DNA from: Pomphorhynchus laevis
Taxonomy: Eukaryota; Acanthocephala; Palaeacanthocephala; Echinorhynchida; Pomphorhynchidae
Direction of reading: 5' to 3'
DNA length: 64,000 nt
Assembly: GCA_012934845.2 (NCBI GenBank)
Contig: WNNJ02003552.1
Location: forward strand, 80,034-144,033
In this document: positions 47,106 through 58,818 of the stretch, in pieces
Layout: each line of letters starts with the position of its first letter
Numbering within the stretch: position 1 is the first letter of the stretch
The notes under the pieces: generated by a model
What the model was told of the DNA's origin: nothing
Databases searched by the model: none
What the model saw: the letters and a program-made list of their open reading frames with translations, nothing else
Position numbers and translations under genes: made by a program

Positions 47106-49529
47106 CTAAACGAAATCTCTGAACAATAACCATTTTGCAAAAGGTAGTAAATGTAAAAATTAATGGAAATACAAAGAATATTCAATTAATTATAAATTTT
47201 GTAATAATAACCGTAGCAAGTTTATAGTTACTTTTTAATTTATAGAAACGAAGAAATGGAGTGAAGCTCCGTTAATGGAGTTAACGGTTTATTATTTTTT
47301 AAATCTTATAAAAACTGTTTATAATTTACTGAAATTGATAACAAAATCTATCAAAATCCTATAAATGTTTGAAATAAATTTTTCACTCCCGTACTACATT
47401 CCTTAAATTTACAAACGATAAAGAAATAGAAATAAATACTTTCATATAAAAATATTCTATAAGTATATTTTTATAAGTACCCTTTATATCAATAAGTGTT
47501 TTTGAGCTTGTCAAAATTTTAATTCTTAACGATTAAATTCTGATAAAATATAATTTTATCAGAATTTTTTGTACTGATACACCTACAAATTGCAAAAGAC
47601 GAACTTTAATATTACAAATATATATCACGGATATAAAATATATAGTATTAAATAATATTATTTTATTCTACATATATGAGCAGAATAATAAATAATTTAT
47701 TGAATGTTAAACACAAAATTATAATGTGCAAGATCACACAATATAACGAAAAAAAACTAATATAATATAGAAGTTTAGCTAAACGTTAAATAGCATTTAT
47801 TTAAATAGCGTCAAATCATTAAAGTAGTATTAAAAGTGATTTCTAATAAATTTAAAAATTAGTTTTAAAATGGTAAAACATATTTACAGAAATAGAAGGT
47901 AGAGCAAAATGTAATATTTATCTGAATTGACAAAACCACAAAAGATGAGAAAATTAGAAGACTTAAAGAATTTATATGCAGCTGATGCGTAAAAGAAGAG
48001 GACATTAATAAAATGCTTTTCTAAAATAACATTTTGACGAAAAAAACCGTTTTTTGTCTAAACCTTTAGACGACATTAGTTTACTCACGATAATGTGTAA
48101 TAGGTATATCAAATGCTGTGAGAATGTTATCATATAAATTCATAAAGAGAAACAAATTTCGTATTTTTTATAAATCGTAGAGAATGGGTTCAATCATTGT
48201 CAAAGAAAGAAAATTAAAAATTCAGGCAAGCGTTGCCTAAACCGTGATTTGCAATACGGAGTTTATTAAATCGCTCAAAAATAAAAGCGTTCTCTCCAAC
48301 AAGCTGAAATAATTACTAAAAAATATAATTTTTAAATTACTTGAAAATTAAATTCAAATAAATTTTTGTATTAAATTTATTTAATATTTATTTAAAATTA
48401 TGTTTTAATTAGTTTTGTATAAGATCTCTAAAATTCTCATGAGGAAAGAATTATAAAAATATTTAAGTAATATCATAGCATTGACTTTTTTCGACAATAT
48501 TTAATATTTTATTAATAAAATTGTATATCATAAAAGAAAAGTGTAAAAACAGTATACGATTTTCGGTATATTTTATAGAATTCATTTTAAAATATTTATT
48601 TAGATGGTATACCATTCTATATACTCACTTGTTTTCGATCGGCTAGTAAGCTGTAACAATGATATCATTAAAGCATTGACTCATTCACTTACTTTCTACC
48701 CATTTTAAACTTCTTAACAGCTCATTAATAGCTCTTTAAAGCTCATTCAGTAAAACTACCGTACATTAACATGAATCTTTCGAATATAGTGTATAATCAT
48801 TATCGAATTTATTTAACTTTGGAAAAATGTTTTCATTCCTCTCTCTTACAGTATAAATTTTTTATACTGCTCTCTCCATAAACATTATTTTACTCATTTT
48901 CTATGAAAAATGTTTCCAGAATTCTATTTTGTATCTACAATGCCATGTCAATATTAAAAAAATAACCGTTTATCTTTTCATGTAAAATTTTATATTTTAG
49001 AAGCAAATAAAATGTTGGAATCATACCATTTCAAACGATGTGTGGATTTTGTCAAAAATATTTGATAATATTTATTTGTTATTTGATTAATTTTTAAAAA
49101 TCAATTATTAATAATTAATATTAATTATTTTAATTAAAATTTTTATTTTTTATTTTATTTTAATTAATATAATAATTTTAATGTTTTTTAACATTTTAAT
49201 ATTGTTATAAAATAAATTTTCTTGTTTGTGGTTTCGTACTTTTATGTTCATCATTTATCATGTGACGTGTCTGTTCTTAAAATTATTTATTATTTTAAAT
49301 TAACACTTTATATGTCAAAATTAAATTAACTTCAAACATTTAATTGAAAAGACAATATAAATAATTTTGTTTCAAATAATAAATATAAGAATCAAAATGA
49401 TAAATCACAAAAAATAGCACTTTTATTAGTCGTTTAATATAACTATTGTACAAATAATTTATAAAAAATACGAAGTATGTGTAACTTACTTCGTATTATA
49501 ACTTTCTTTAATATTTTTTTTAAAGTTTA

Positions 49530-49860
49530 ACTGCGGCAACTCTTCTGACTCACTCTCTTCTGCGCTGATTCTTCTAGATTTTAAATTTACTTCTTGTTTT
49601 CAAGAATACCTAGCATATTATATTATTTATAATAATATCTCTAATATAAAAGATTAAAATAATATTATCCCTAATATAATAAACAAATTAAAAAATGATT
49701 GAAAGTCAGAAAGTTATATTTATATTATAGTTATATTTATACAATATAACTATTGTATAAATAATTTATAAAAAAATACGAAGTGTGTGTAACTGCGAAA
49801 AAAGTTGACTCTGCAATTGACTTTTATTTCATTGCTTCAACTTATATCGCTTATTAGTAT
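49530..49860 (-). pseudogene. Two adjacent relics of cecropin-like exon type E
   Basis: Around 49,540-49,600 and 49,790-49,860 the minus strand matches parts of the relics at 57.57 kb and 35.56 kb respectively. Multiply broken, partly duplicated by the rearrangement at the module end. Confidence 0.5.
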
Positions 49861-49867
49861 TGCGATA

Positions 49868-50115
49868 GTATTGCCGTGCGTCCGCACAGCAATTCGATCT
49901 GGTTAAGAGCGTAAGCCTCAGACAATTAAGCAAAGTGTCGGAAACGCCTTTATTCACAATGTCACACAGGCAACCGAAACGACCAGTGTGTACCTCATTC
50001 TACTGATGAGTGTTGCCGGGTACTCATCATTTCGATGCTGAAGTGGTCGTCTAGAAGTGACATGATGATTGAAGTCGTGAATCGTAGTCCAATCTATCAA
50101 GCAACACCATTTAGT
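49868..50115 (+). repeat. S-family tRNA-headed repeat
   Basis: Head CAATTCGATCTGGTTAAGAG then CGTAAGCCTCAG (box-A-like), and GTGTCGGAAACGCC at box-B position. The permuted core at 49,969-50,017 reads GGCAAC-C-GAAA-C, GTA, CTGATGA-G-T-GTTGCC. Stem GGCAAC/GTTGCC is perfect. Confidence 0.7.
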
Positions 50116-50189
50116 ATATATGCCGTATTTCGTAAGAAATCCTGGACCGTTGTTTACTCAGCACATTTATGAACTAGTATTATTCCTTC

Positions 50190-50545
50190 ATGATTTCCAA
50201 TTCGATACACCCTGACTACTAACGGCCACATTGCCACAGCCGTTTTCGTTTCGCCCGCTTTTTGCCACATGTTGGTAGCCCCGGGCTCATCAGAAGACTG
50301 ACTAACAACTCTTCGCATTTTGAAATTTGACTTATCCGAGATTCGAGCTGTCGCTTTCCGTACTTGGCTTGCGCTCTTGACTGCTAGGCTACGAATCCAG
50401 GATTACCAGATTTCACACAGTATATGAAACCTTCCATCATGATCTCCAGAAACTGCATTGTCCGAGATGCTCTCTGGCATGCTTATTATAGATTGTATCG
50501 TATGAGATCATGAAGATCGATTGAAATCGGGCTGGTGATTTCAAT
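50190..50545 (-). repeat. R repeat unit, inverted copy
   Basis: Reverse complement of the roughly 441-bp units that follow, joined head-to-head at about 50,540 through the palindromic ATTGAAATCGGGCTGG / CCAGCCCGATT blocks. It contains a full hammerhead motif on the minus strand. Confidence 0.85.
50206..50301 (-). ncRNA. Hammerhead ribozyme, R unit (inverted copy)
   Basis: Same elements as the plus-strand copies: CTGATGA, stem GCCCG/CGGGC, GAAAC, stem AACGGC/GCCGTT, GTC, stem I of four pairs (TCTT/AGGG with two wobbles). Confidence 0.6.
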
Positions 50546-50620
50546 CGCCAGCCCGATTAATTACGGAAAGCGACAGCTCGAATCTCGGATAAGTCAAATT
50601 TCAAAAGGCGAAGAGTTGGT

Positions 50621-50716
50621 AGTCAGCCTTCTGATGAGCCCGGGGCTACCAACATGTGGCAAAAAGCGGGCGAAACGAAAACGGCTGTGGCAATGTGGCC
50701 GTTAGTAGTCAGGGTG
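50621..50716 (+). ncRNA. Hammerhead ribozyme, R unit 1
   Basis: CTGATGA at 50,631, stem II GCCCG/CGGGC with a long loop, then GAAAC. Stem III has AACGGC/GCCGTT with a small internal loop next to the core. The GTC triplet ends at 50,710. Stem I is CCTT/AGGG. All core bases are canonical. Confidence 0.65.
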
Positions 50717-51061
50717 TATGGAATTGGATATCATGAAGGAAGGATTCTGTAGCTGGTTTTCAATGCGAAAGTCACCTCGTGTGACCTAGCAACTATTCAT
50801 TACATAAATAAGCATCCATGAAAGGATCACCAGCCCGATTTCAATCGATCTTCATGATCTCATACGATACAATCTATAATAAGCATGCCAGAGAGCATCT
50901 CGGACATTGCAGTTTCTGGAGATCATGATGGAAGGTTTCATATACTGTGTGAAATCTGGCAATCCTGGATTCGTAGCCTAGCAGTCAAGAGCGCAAGCCA
51001 AGTACGGAAAGCGACAGCTCGAATCTCGGATAAGTCAAATTTCAAAATGCGAAGAGTTGTT

Positions 51062-51157
51062 AGTCAGTCTTCTGATGAGCCCGGGGCTACCAACATGTGG
51101 CAAAAAGCGGGCGAAACGAAAACGGCTGTGGCAATGTGGCCGTTAGTAGTCAGGGTG
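51062..51157 (+). ncRNA. Hammerhead ribozyme, R unit 2
   Basis: As unit 1, with CTGATGA at 51,072 and GTC ending at 51,151. Stem I is TCTT/AGGG, one C replaced by T but still pairing with G. Confidence 0.65.
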
Positions 51158-51502
51158 TATCGAATTGGATATCATGAAGGAAGGATTCTGTAGCTGGTTT
51201 TCAATGCGAAAGTCACCTCGTGTGACCTAGCAACTATTCATTACATAAATAAGCATCCATGAAAGGATCACCAGCCCGATTTCAATCGATCTTCATGATC
51301 TCATACGATACAATCTATAATAAGCATGCCAGAGAGCATCTCGGACAATGCAGTTTCTGGTGATCATAATGGAAGGTTTCATATACTGTGTGAAATCTGG
51401 TAATCCTGGATTCGTAGCCTAGCAGTCAAGAGCGCAAGCCAATTACGGAAAGCGACAGCTCGAATCTCGGATAAGTCAAATTTCAAAAGGCGAAGAGTTG
51501 GT

Positions 51503-51598
51503 AGTCAGCCTTCTGATGAGCCCGGGGCTACCAACATGTGGCAAAAAGCGGGCGAAACGAAAACGGCTGTGGCAATGTGGCCGTTAGTAGTCAGGGTG
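51503..51598 (+). ncRNA. Hammerhead ribozyme, R unit 3
   Basis: As unit 1, with CTGATGA at 51,513 and GTC ending at 51,592. Confidence 0.65.
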
Positions 51599-51680
51599 TA
51601 TGGAATTGGATATCATAAAGGAAAGATTCTGTAGCTGGTTTTCAATGCGAAAGTCACCTCGTGTGACCTAGCAACTATTC

Positions 51681-51682
<2 letters not shown>

Positions 51683-51770
<88 letters not shown>
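51683..51770. repeat. (TA)n microsatellite
   Basis: Alternating AT run ending the R array. Confidence 0.95.
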
Positions 51771-51774
<4 letters not shown>

Positions 51775-51824
51775 GTTGTTACACCTGCCCTGGGACACAC
51801 AATGGTGTACTCGTAAATAAATCA

Positions 51825-52195
51825 CTATGTTTTCCTCATGAAGAGGCATAAACACCAGGCAGCATTCTATATATCCTCATCAGATCAAGAAATAGAACCG
51901 AATTATGCAGAGAATAATTCGGTTCTTAGCACATCCGTGCAATACTATTATATATAAATCACTATGTTTTCCTAATGAAGAGGCATAAACACCAGGAAGC
52001 ATTCTATATATCCTCATCAGATCAAAAAATAGAACCGAAATATTCAGAGAATAATTCGGTTCTATTTTTTGATCTGATGAGGATATATAGAATGCTGCCT
52101 GGTGTTTATGCCTCTTCATTAGGAAAACATAGTGATTTATATATAATAGTATCGCACGGATGTGCTGAGTATACAACGGTCCAGGATTTCTTACG
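51825..52195. repeat. Foldback of a short repeat with CTGATGAGG motif
   Basis: Three related pieces (51,826-51,945; 51,957-52,060; inverted 52,045-52,165) share ATGAAGAGGCATAAACACCA, ATTCTATATATCCTCATCAG and the AGAACCGAA...TTCGGTTCT palindrome. Short frames of 84-108 codons here read through this palindrome and are not genes. A related fragment lies at 31.15 kb. Confidence 0.7.
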
Positions 52196-52199
52196 ATTT

Positions 52200-52285
52200 T
52201 CCGCATTTATACTAAACGGTGTTGCTTGATAGACTGGACTTCGATTCACGACTTTCAGTCACCATTTCATGTATATTTGTAAAAT
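52200..52285 (-). repeat. S-family fragment
   Basis: GGTGTTGCTTGATAGACTGG through TTTCAGTCACCAT matches the start of the S units at 53.2 and 53.6 kb. Confidence 0.65.
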
Positions 52286-52286
52286 C

Positions 52287-52505
52287 CAATGAAAACGAGA
52301 CTTTGACTAATTCTTTTACTTCGACAACGTTTGGACCCGCAGTAGGGTATTCTTATGTTCAGATATTGTAATTAGTTTTCATCAAGAAGTTTTTCACTTA
52401 AAAACTTGATAAAAACTACTTACAATATCTGACCTAAAAACGACCATACTGAGGGTCGAAACGTTGTCGAAATAAAAGAATTGGTCGAAGTCTGGTTTTC
52501 ATTGG
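52287..52505. repeat. Foldback with Penelope-tail-like blocks
   Basis: The left arm (CAATGAAAACGAGACTTTGA ... CTTCGACAACGTTTGGACCC) is mirrored by the right arm (GGGTCGAAACGTTGTCGAAA ... CTGGTTTTCATTG). The arms carry the GAAACGTTGTCG block typical of PLE tails with hammerhead cores, and the centre holds a second small inverted repeat (AAGTTTTTCACTTAAAAACTT). Confidence 0.7.
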
Positions 52506-52864
52506 ATTTTAAAAATATATGAACGAATCCATGACGGAGCTCAGGTCGCAGCAAGAATACACAAATCATATATATAATGTATGCGTTTTTTATGAATAAT
52601 TTATATATTTTATGTTTATATATTAATATTTTATATATTAATATTAATATTAATATTTATAAATTAATATTTATATATAATATATAATGTATGCTGTCCT
52701 AATATTTTAGATTGATAAAGGCTTCAGCCGCAACGTCAATAAATCTGTATAGCTAATCGTTGTTGTCCAGTAGCCAAAACTGGCTACGATTGAATTTAAA
52801 TCCATATATGCTGCTAAATAACTGGACTTCGATCATAAACTCTATGATAATCTTGAAGAATGAT
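52506..52864. other. Gene-free stretch
   Basis: AT-rich tandem atattaat runs (52,600-52,680), then a moderate-G+C piece of an unidentified repeat (52,700-52,860) that shares ACTGGACTTCGATCAT with other repeats in the window. No coding frame is supported. Confidence 0.5.
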
Positions 52865-53755
52865 AATCTTGGCGTTTGCTTGTTAGACTAGACTTTGATT
52901 CACGACTTTCAATCCTCATGTCACTTCTAGACGACTAATGAGTACCCGGCACACTCATTAGTAGAATGAAGTAATCACTGGTCGTTTCGGTTGCCTGTGT
53001 GACATTGTGAATAAAGACGTTTCAGACACTTTGCTTAATTGTCTGAGGCTTACGCTCTTAACCAGATCGAATTGCTGTGCGGACCATCCTTAAACACTAG
53101 GCAGAGGTTGTTGCTGAATTGTCGCTGCACTACGAGTTGGATCCTTAATGGATACGGCATGTATAATAGTAGTGCACTGATGTGCTGAATAGACAACGCT
53201 TCAGGATTTCTTACGAAATACGGCATTTATACTAAATGGTGTTGCTTGATAGACTGGACTTCGATTCACGACTTTCAGTCACCATGTCACTTCTAGACTA
53301 CCAATGAGTACCCGTCAACACTCATCAGTAGAATGAAGTACTCTCTGGTTGTTTTGGTTGCCTGTGTGACATTGTGAATAAAGGCGTTTCCGACACTTTG
53401 CTTAATTGACTGAGGCTTACGCTCTTAACCAGATCGAATTGCTGTGCGGACCATCCTTAAACACTAGGCAGAGGTTGTTGCTGAATTGTCGTTGCACTCG
53501 TTGGATCCTTAATGGATACGGCATGTATAATAGTAGTGCACAGATGTGCTGAGTAAACAACGGTCCAGGATTTCTTACGAAATACGGCATTTATACTAAA
53601 TGGTGTTGCTTGATAGACTGGACTTCGATTCACGACTTTCAGTCACCATGTCACTTCTAGACGGCTAATGAGTATCCGGCAACACTCATCAGTAGAATGA
53701 AGTACTCACCGGTCGTTTCGTTTGCCTCTGTGACATTGTAGCTGAATTTACATTT
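52865..53755 (-). repeat. S-family tandem array (364-bp period)
   Basis: ACTAAATGGTGTTGCTTGAT recurs at 53,231 and 53,595, and a diverged start lies at about 52,867. Each unit on the minus strand has the tRNA-like head (CTGGTTAAGAGCGTAAGCCT) and a permuted hammerhead-like core (52,948-52,995; about 53,312-53,360; about 53,678-53,727). The last unit stops abruptly at the border of the right arm. Confidence 0.8.
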
Positions 53756-54319
53756 TTAACCTTCAACAATATGTTATATTATAATATGTTATATTATAAC
53801 ATATTAAAATTAATAATTAATAATTGGAAAACCCTTTATCCTTACGTAACATAGTTTTTTAATCTTTACGTAACATAGCTATAACAAACACCCGATCGTA
53901 CTGGGGACTGGATGTAATAAAAAATCATGACCTCTTAATCGTATTGATATATTACGATACCCAGCAGCTTACAAGTATACACTTGACGATTCATAATGTT
54001 CCCTCCTTTACTATTATTCAACGTTACTACGAGATCCCAATTTGACGACACTGTTATTTCCAACTTAATTTCCTAACAATCTCGGCTTGCTGCTGCCGAT
54101 GACTCCAAATCTGTACAGTTATCGGTTAAGTAATTTTATTAATTAACGATCTTATTAATATTCAGTAGTTGAATATACATTTTTAACCTTCAACAAATAT
54201 TTTTTGTGGAAGAGTAAACATTTGGTCGCAATTTGGTCTATAATATTTTTTTAATTTTTTCAGTTTTATCAATTTTATTAAATGGAAAGTATTTAATTAT
54301 CTTGTCTATTTTGTGAAAA

Positions 54320-54514
54320 GGTGGAATCACATATACAGCAACTACGATAACAATACGGTCGTCAACGTGACAAAAGGAGTTGGAAAAAATAAAAAGGTCA
54401 TTTAAGAAGCGATTTAAAAAACTAAGAAAGTCCACAAAGAAGCGGTATAAAGAAGTTGAAAATCAAGTAAAGAAAAATTTAGCTCCGTCAATTGTAGTAG
54501 GTGTCGCTCGTTAA
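54320..54514 (+). pseudogene. Broken cecropin-like peptide exon, type C (right arm)
   Basis: Inverted counterpart of 9,170-9,365, nearly identical, with the RDKR site, the KKRFKKLRKSTKKRYKEVEN helix and an A-P hinge. About one break, shared with the left copy. Confidence 0.6.
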
Positions 54515-54529
54515 AACAAAGAACAAAGT

Positions 54530-57500
54530 CATGCAGCATTTTCCTAAAAATATATCTGTTTAAACGGTATAAATAATATTTTTTGTCTATATTAAGTAAC
54601 TGAATTTTATTTAGATTTCTGACTCCTACAATCTTTATTATTTTTGTAGTAATTAACAAATTTAATGAGCTGTATTTTGAGAGTTCTTATATTCTTTGTA
54701 ATATTGGGTCGAATAAATGGTAATGTAGCACACGGGTTGAGGTTAAATTCTGCTTTTATCGTTCCGCTTTAAATAATAATTTAATGAAGTTATGAAAAAT
54801 AATTTCAAATTATCTTTAATTTACTTTTAAAGTTTATAAAAAATTTCTTTATTTTCAGTTTGTAATGTTCAAGCAGTAATTATTATCGGAAATTAAGTTA
54901 TTTTTTTTCAGTTTCTCGGACGAAGAAAAATAAATTGTGATAATTTATCAAAATAAGAGAAAATTGGAGTGTTTTTATCAGTACTTCTGAAGTGGCAAAT
55001 TTGGTGCAATACTAAAATATCATTGCACTATACACATCTTAAGACACAAACATGGGCATACAGAAATTAAACCGCACAAGTTAATTTATAACATCAGTTT
55101 TTTAAGAGGTCCCTTTATGGAGCATTTATAATCAGTCACAAATATAGCAACATATCACGTTTATGTATTTTCTTGTTCAACATTGGTCTAAAATCGTAAA
55201 CAATTACATGACTTTACTAACGTTTGATACTTGAACCAACTGTAGCATATTTAATATTAATTCTCTAAAAAATTAAGTAACAATTTAGCTTTTTCGTGCA
55301 CTTAAAAGTGTTTGCTCTTATAACTTGACTTTGAAAGATTCAAGTTAATGTAAGGTAGGTTTTCTGAATGAGCTATAAATCTTTCTACAAAATGTATAAT
55401 GAAAAATTAAATGATTAAACAACCTAAATAAAAACCACATTTGGAAATTGTATTGATCGTAGAATTGCATTAATAATAAACGCAATTCTTTAGAAATACA
55501 GCTATCAAACTGGTGGAGTTTTATATTTATATTTCATCGTTGGTTTATTGCTTTTTTTTATTGTTTTTTACTTTTTCTTCTTAATCTAAAGACATAGCAC
55601 TTGAAAATGAATATTGGAATAATCAAAAATGTATGAAAAAAATAATTTTTTATTTAATTCTTTCGATGTCAAAGCGCACTATACAAAATAATAGCACATC
55701 GAATATATCATTAAAATTATATAAAGTATAAACTTCTTTAAATAGATGTCCTCGTTTTATTTTAAATATATTATTGGTTTACTTTTTGCCTGACTTATAA
55801 CTTAACTTTGAAAGATACAAGATAATGTACGGTAGTTTTCCTGAATGAGCTTTAAATAGCTATTAATGAGCTATTAGGAAGTTTAAAATGAGTAGGAAGT
55901 AAGTAAGTGAGTCAATGCTTTAATGATATCATTGTTACAGCTTACTAGCCGATCGAAAGCAAGTAGGTATATAGAATGGTATTCCATCTAAATGAATCTT
56001 TTAAAATGAATTCTATAAAATATACCGAAAATCGTATACTGTTTTTACACTTTTCTTTTATGATATACAATTTTATTAATAAAATATTAAATATTGTCGA
56101 AAAAAGTCAATGCTATGATATTACTTAAATATTTTTATAATTATTTCCTCATGAGAATTTTAGAGATCTTATACAAAACTAATTAAAACATAATTTAAAA
56201 TAAATATTAAATAAATTTAATACAAAAATTTATTTGAATTTAATATTTAATAATTTAAAAATTATATTTTTTAGTAATTATTTCAGCTTGTTGGAGAGAA
56301 CGCTTTTATTTTTGAGCGATTTAATAAACTCCGTATTGCAAATCACGGTTTAGGCAACGCTTGCCTGAATTTTTAATTTTCTTTCTTTGACAATGATTGA
56401 ACCCATTCTCTACGATTTAAAAAAATTGGAAATTTGTTTCTCTTTATGAATTTATATGATAACATTCTCACAAACTTTTTACATACCAATTACACAATAT
56501 CGTGAGTAAACTAATGTCGTCTAAAGGTTTAGCTATGAAAATAAACACATTTTATTAATGTCCTCTTCTTTTACGCATCAGTTGTATATAAATTCTTAAA
56601 GTCTTCTAATTTTTTCATCTTTTGTTAAAAACCACAATTTGTGAGATGCCTTCGAATCATTCTTTATATTTAACACTGATATAATTAGGAAATCATTAAA
56701 TCAGTGCTTATGATTCTTCGATGGATTAATTTATTTATCATAGTTAATTTTGCTAGATCACACTATGTGATATCGCGTACGAAATCAGATACGATATCAT
56801 TACCTCATTAATTCTTACCACATACCTTGGCACACAACGACGAAGATTTTAACATGCCGTGATGTTATTGTTACGACCGCTACTGGCCTGCAATCGTACA
56901 ACTGAACTCATAAGAAAACTGCGTACTCTAGTAATTTTCTTTTGAACCATATTTGCGCTATCAGTTTCTAACCTAAGTTCTGAAATCTGTAGATCTACGC
57001 TCGATCTGAAGTCTTCAAGTAACCAAAAATAAATTAATTATTCGTATATTAAATAAATGCTTATACATTTAAAACAAAAATTGAATATATTTTTGTTCAA
57101 ATTTGTTTCTAACTAAACTTCCTATTATTTTCTTTTTTATTTACAAGAATATAAACGGTATTTTTTTACAATTTATCAAAAAATGTGATTCCGAATTTTA
57201 CAAAGCATTAAGATCATTAAAATTAATTTTCTTGTTTTACGTTTCATACTTTTATGTTCATCATTTATAATTTGAGAATTCTGTTCTTAAAAATTTATTA
57301 TTTTAAATTAACACTTTATATGTCAAAATTAAATTAACTTCAAACATTTAATTGAAAAGACAATATAAATAATTTTGTTTCAAATAATAAATATAAGAAT
57401 CAAAATGATAAATCACAAAAAATAGCACTTTTATTAGTCGTTTAATATAACTATTGTACAAATAATTTATAAAAAATACGAAGTATGTGTAACTTACTTC

Positions 57501-57530
57501 GTATTATAACTTTCTTTAATATTTTTTTTA
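54530..57530. other. Right-arm spacer with a transferred block and a SINE
   Basis: 54,530-55,680 mirrors the left arm. 55,800-56,610 is a copy of the spacer upstream of type B exons (GAGCTTTAAATAGCTATTAA, CACGGTTTAGGCAACGC). 56,630-57,010 is a minus-strand T-family SINE mirrored by 7,598-7,885. No intact gene is visible. Confidence 0.55.
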
Positions 57531-57534
57531 AAGT

Positions 57535-57615
57535 TTAACTGCGGCAACTCTTCTGACTCACTCTCTTCTGCGCTGATTCTTCTAGATTTTAAATTTACTT
57601 CTTGTTTTCAAGAAT
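57535..57615 (-). pseudogene. Relic of a cecropin-like peptide exon, type E (right arm)
   Basis: Mirror of 7,050-7,145, partly rearranged; the identical sequence occurs at 49.53-49.61 kb. Multiply broken. Confidence 0.5.
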
Positions 57616-58404
57616 ACCTAGCATATTATATTATTTATAATAATATCTCTAATATAAAAGATTAAAATAATATTATCCCTAATATAATAAACAAATTAAA
57701 AAATGATTGAAAATCAGAAATATCTAGTGGCTTGTTACGTCTTATAGAAATATAATTTTTAGATTATAATCGAGTTTTTTTATTAATTTAACTTTATTAA
57801 ATAAAAAATTCAATTATTACAGAGATGAATATAAATCAAAGTTAATTTTTTTACAAATTTTAAAAATGTCTAATTACTTATCACCTTTCAAGGAAATTTC
57901 TTCTTAGAAAACCTAGCTTGTAGAGTATTATTAATATTAATTATATTATAATTTATAATAACTTGTTAGTTGAGTTTATCATGCAAAATACATTTGCTGT
58001 CACATTGAATGCTTGCAGAAAATAATTAAATTATAATATTATTTATATTATTTAAATATAATTATTATTTAATTTTATATCTTAATTAATTTAAATTATT
58101 ATTTTCAGAAATTGTTATCTTAGATAAAGATTAATTTCATAATTTTATGTGTTGCTTAATTCAATAAGGACGGTTACAATTTGTATACCTTCACAGTATA
58201 GTCTAATAAAGAATTTATTAGCTTTTAATAATTAAATTCAATTTAATAATTTTAATAATTAAATACACGTGGTATACAATACCATACTTTTTGTAATTTA
58301 TATTAGATTGACTGAATCAGAATTTGCAATGACAATCTAAGAATTGTAAAATCTCCATCGTACAATTTGCTTAAACACAATATATCACTTGAAATTATTA
58401 TACA

Positions 58405-58497
58405 TTAAAAGCTAATTTTGATTAGGTTTGGCGCAATCGCTTTCTATTCAATTGCTCCAACTTCTTTCGCTCTCTTCTGTACATTCCTTTGTCGTTT
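58405..58497 (-). pseudogene. Broken cecropin-like peptide exon, type D (right arm)
   Basis: Mirror of 5,780-5,875, same core and the same damage. Confidence 0.7.
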
Positions 58498-58818
58498 GGT
58501 TGTTCGCTTTTTAGGGTAAATGTAAAACTTCAAGGAGATCAATGTTAAAGTTGTAAAACATGATTTCAATTAAAATATAAGTCAAATGTTTTGAATTGAC
58601 TAATAAATAACGGACGATGACAAGCTTACTAAGTTCGAAGTGGATAATTATTTGTAAATTTATAGGAACGAAGAAATATAGTGAAAAAGGTTTATACCAA
58701 ATATTCATAATATCGATTGTTTTAATTGTCATTATACTTAGAGTATTTTGTATTTTTATTGTTACATATTTTATGAAAAGGTTGTCATTGGGTTATTACA
58801 CCGCCACAGTGGCAACAA

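Larger units (their letters stand above)
46560..49860. repeat. Inverted third copy of the B/E peptide module
   Basis: The minus strand is collinear with about 35,600-38,660. It lacks the segment holding the candidate micro-exon (about 47,270) and has a rearranged E-relic end (49.5-49.86 kb). It is bounded by an S repeat at 49,868, as the 20.43 kb module is. Confidence 0.85.
50546..51683 (+). repeat. R repeat tandem array (about 441-bp period, tRNA head plus hammerhead)
   Basis: AGCTGGTTTTCAATGCGAAA recurs at 50,751, 51,192 and 51,633, giving a 441-base period. A complete unit has a tRNA-like head (box-A-like TAGCCTAGCAGTCAAGAGCG, box-B-like CAGCTCGAATCTCGG), a hammerhead, a central block (GTGTGACCTAGCAA) and a tail shared with T-family SINEs (ATCACCAGCCCGATTTCAAT, CATCTCGGACAATGCAG). 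The first unit is cut at its 5' side and the last ends in (TA)n. The plan is that of Sm-alpha-type SINEs of schistosomes: Pol III promoter plus self-cleaving RNA. Units are nearly identical, so the array is young. Confidence 0.85.

Noticed and set aside
50885-51193. 102-codon plus-strand frame
   Set aside because: It runs through an R repeat including the tRNA-like head and the hammerhead; the frame is a by-product of the tandem repeat.
50546-51683. CRISPR-like repeat array
   Set aside because: 441-bp near-identical units without spacers; a eukaryotic SINE/satellite array.
51880-52229. Frames of 108 and 84 codons on opposite strands
   Set aside because: They are readings of the same foldback palindrome and mirror each other.
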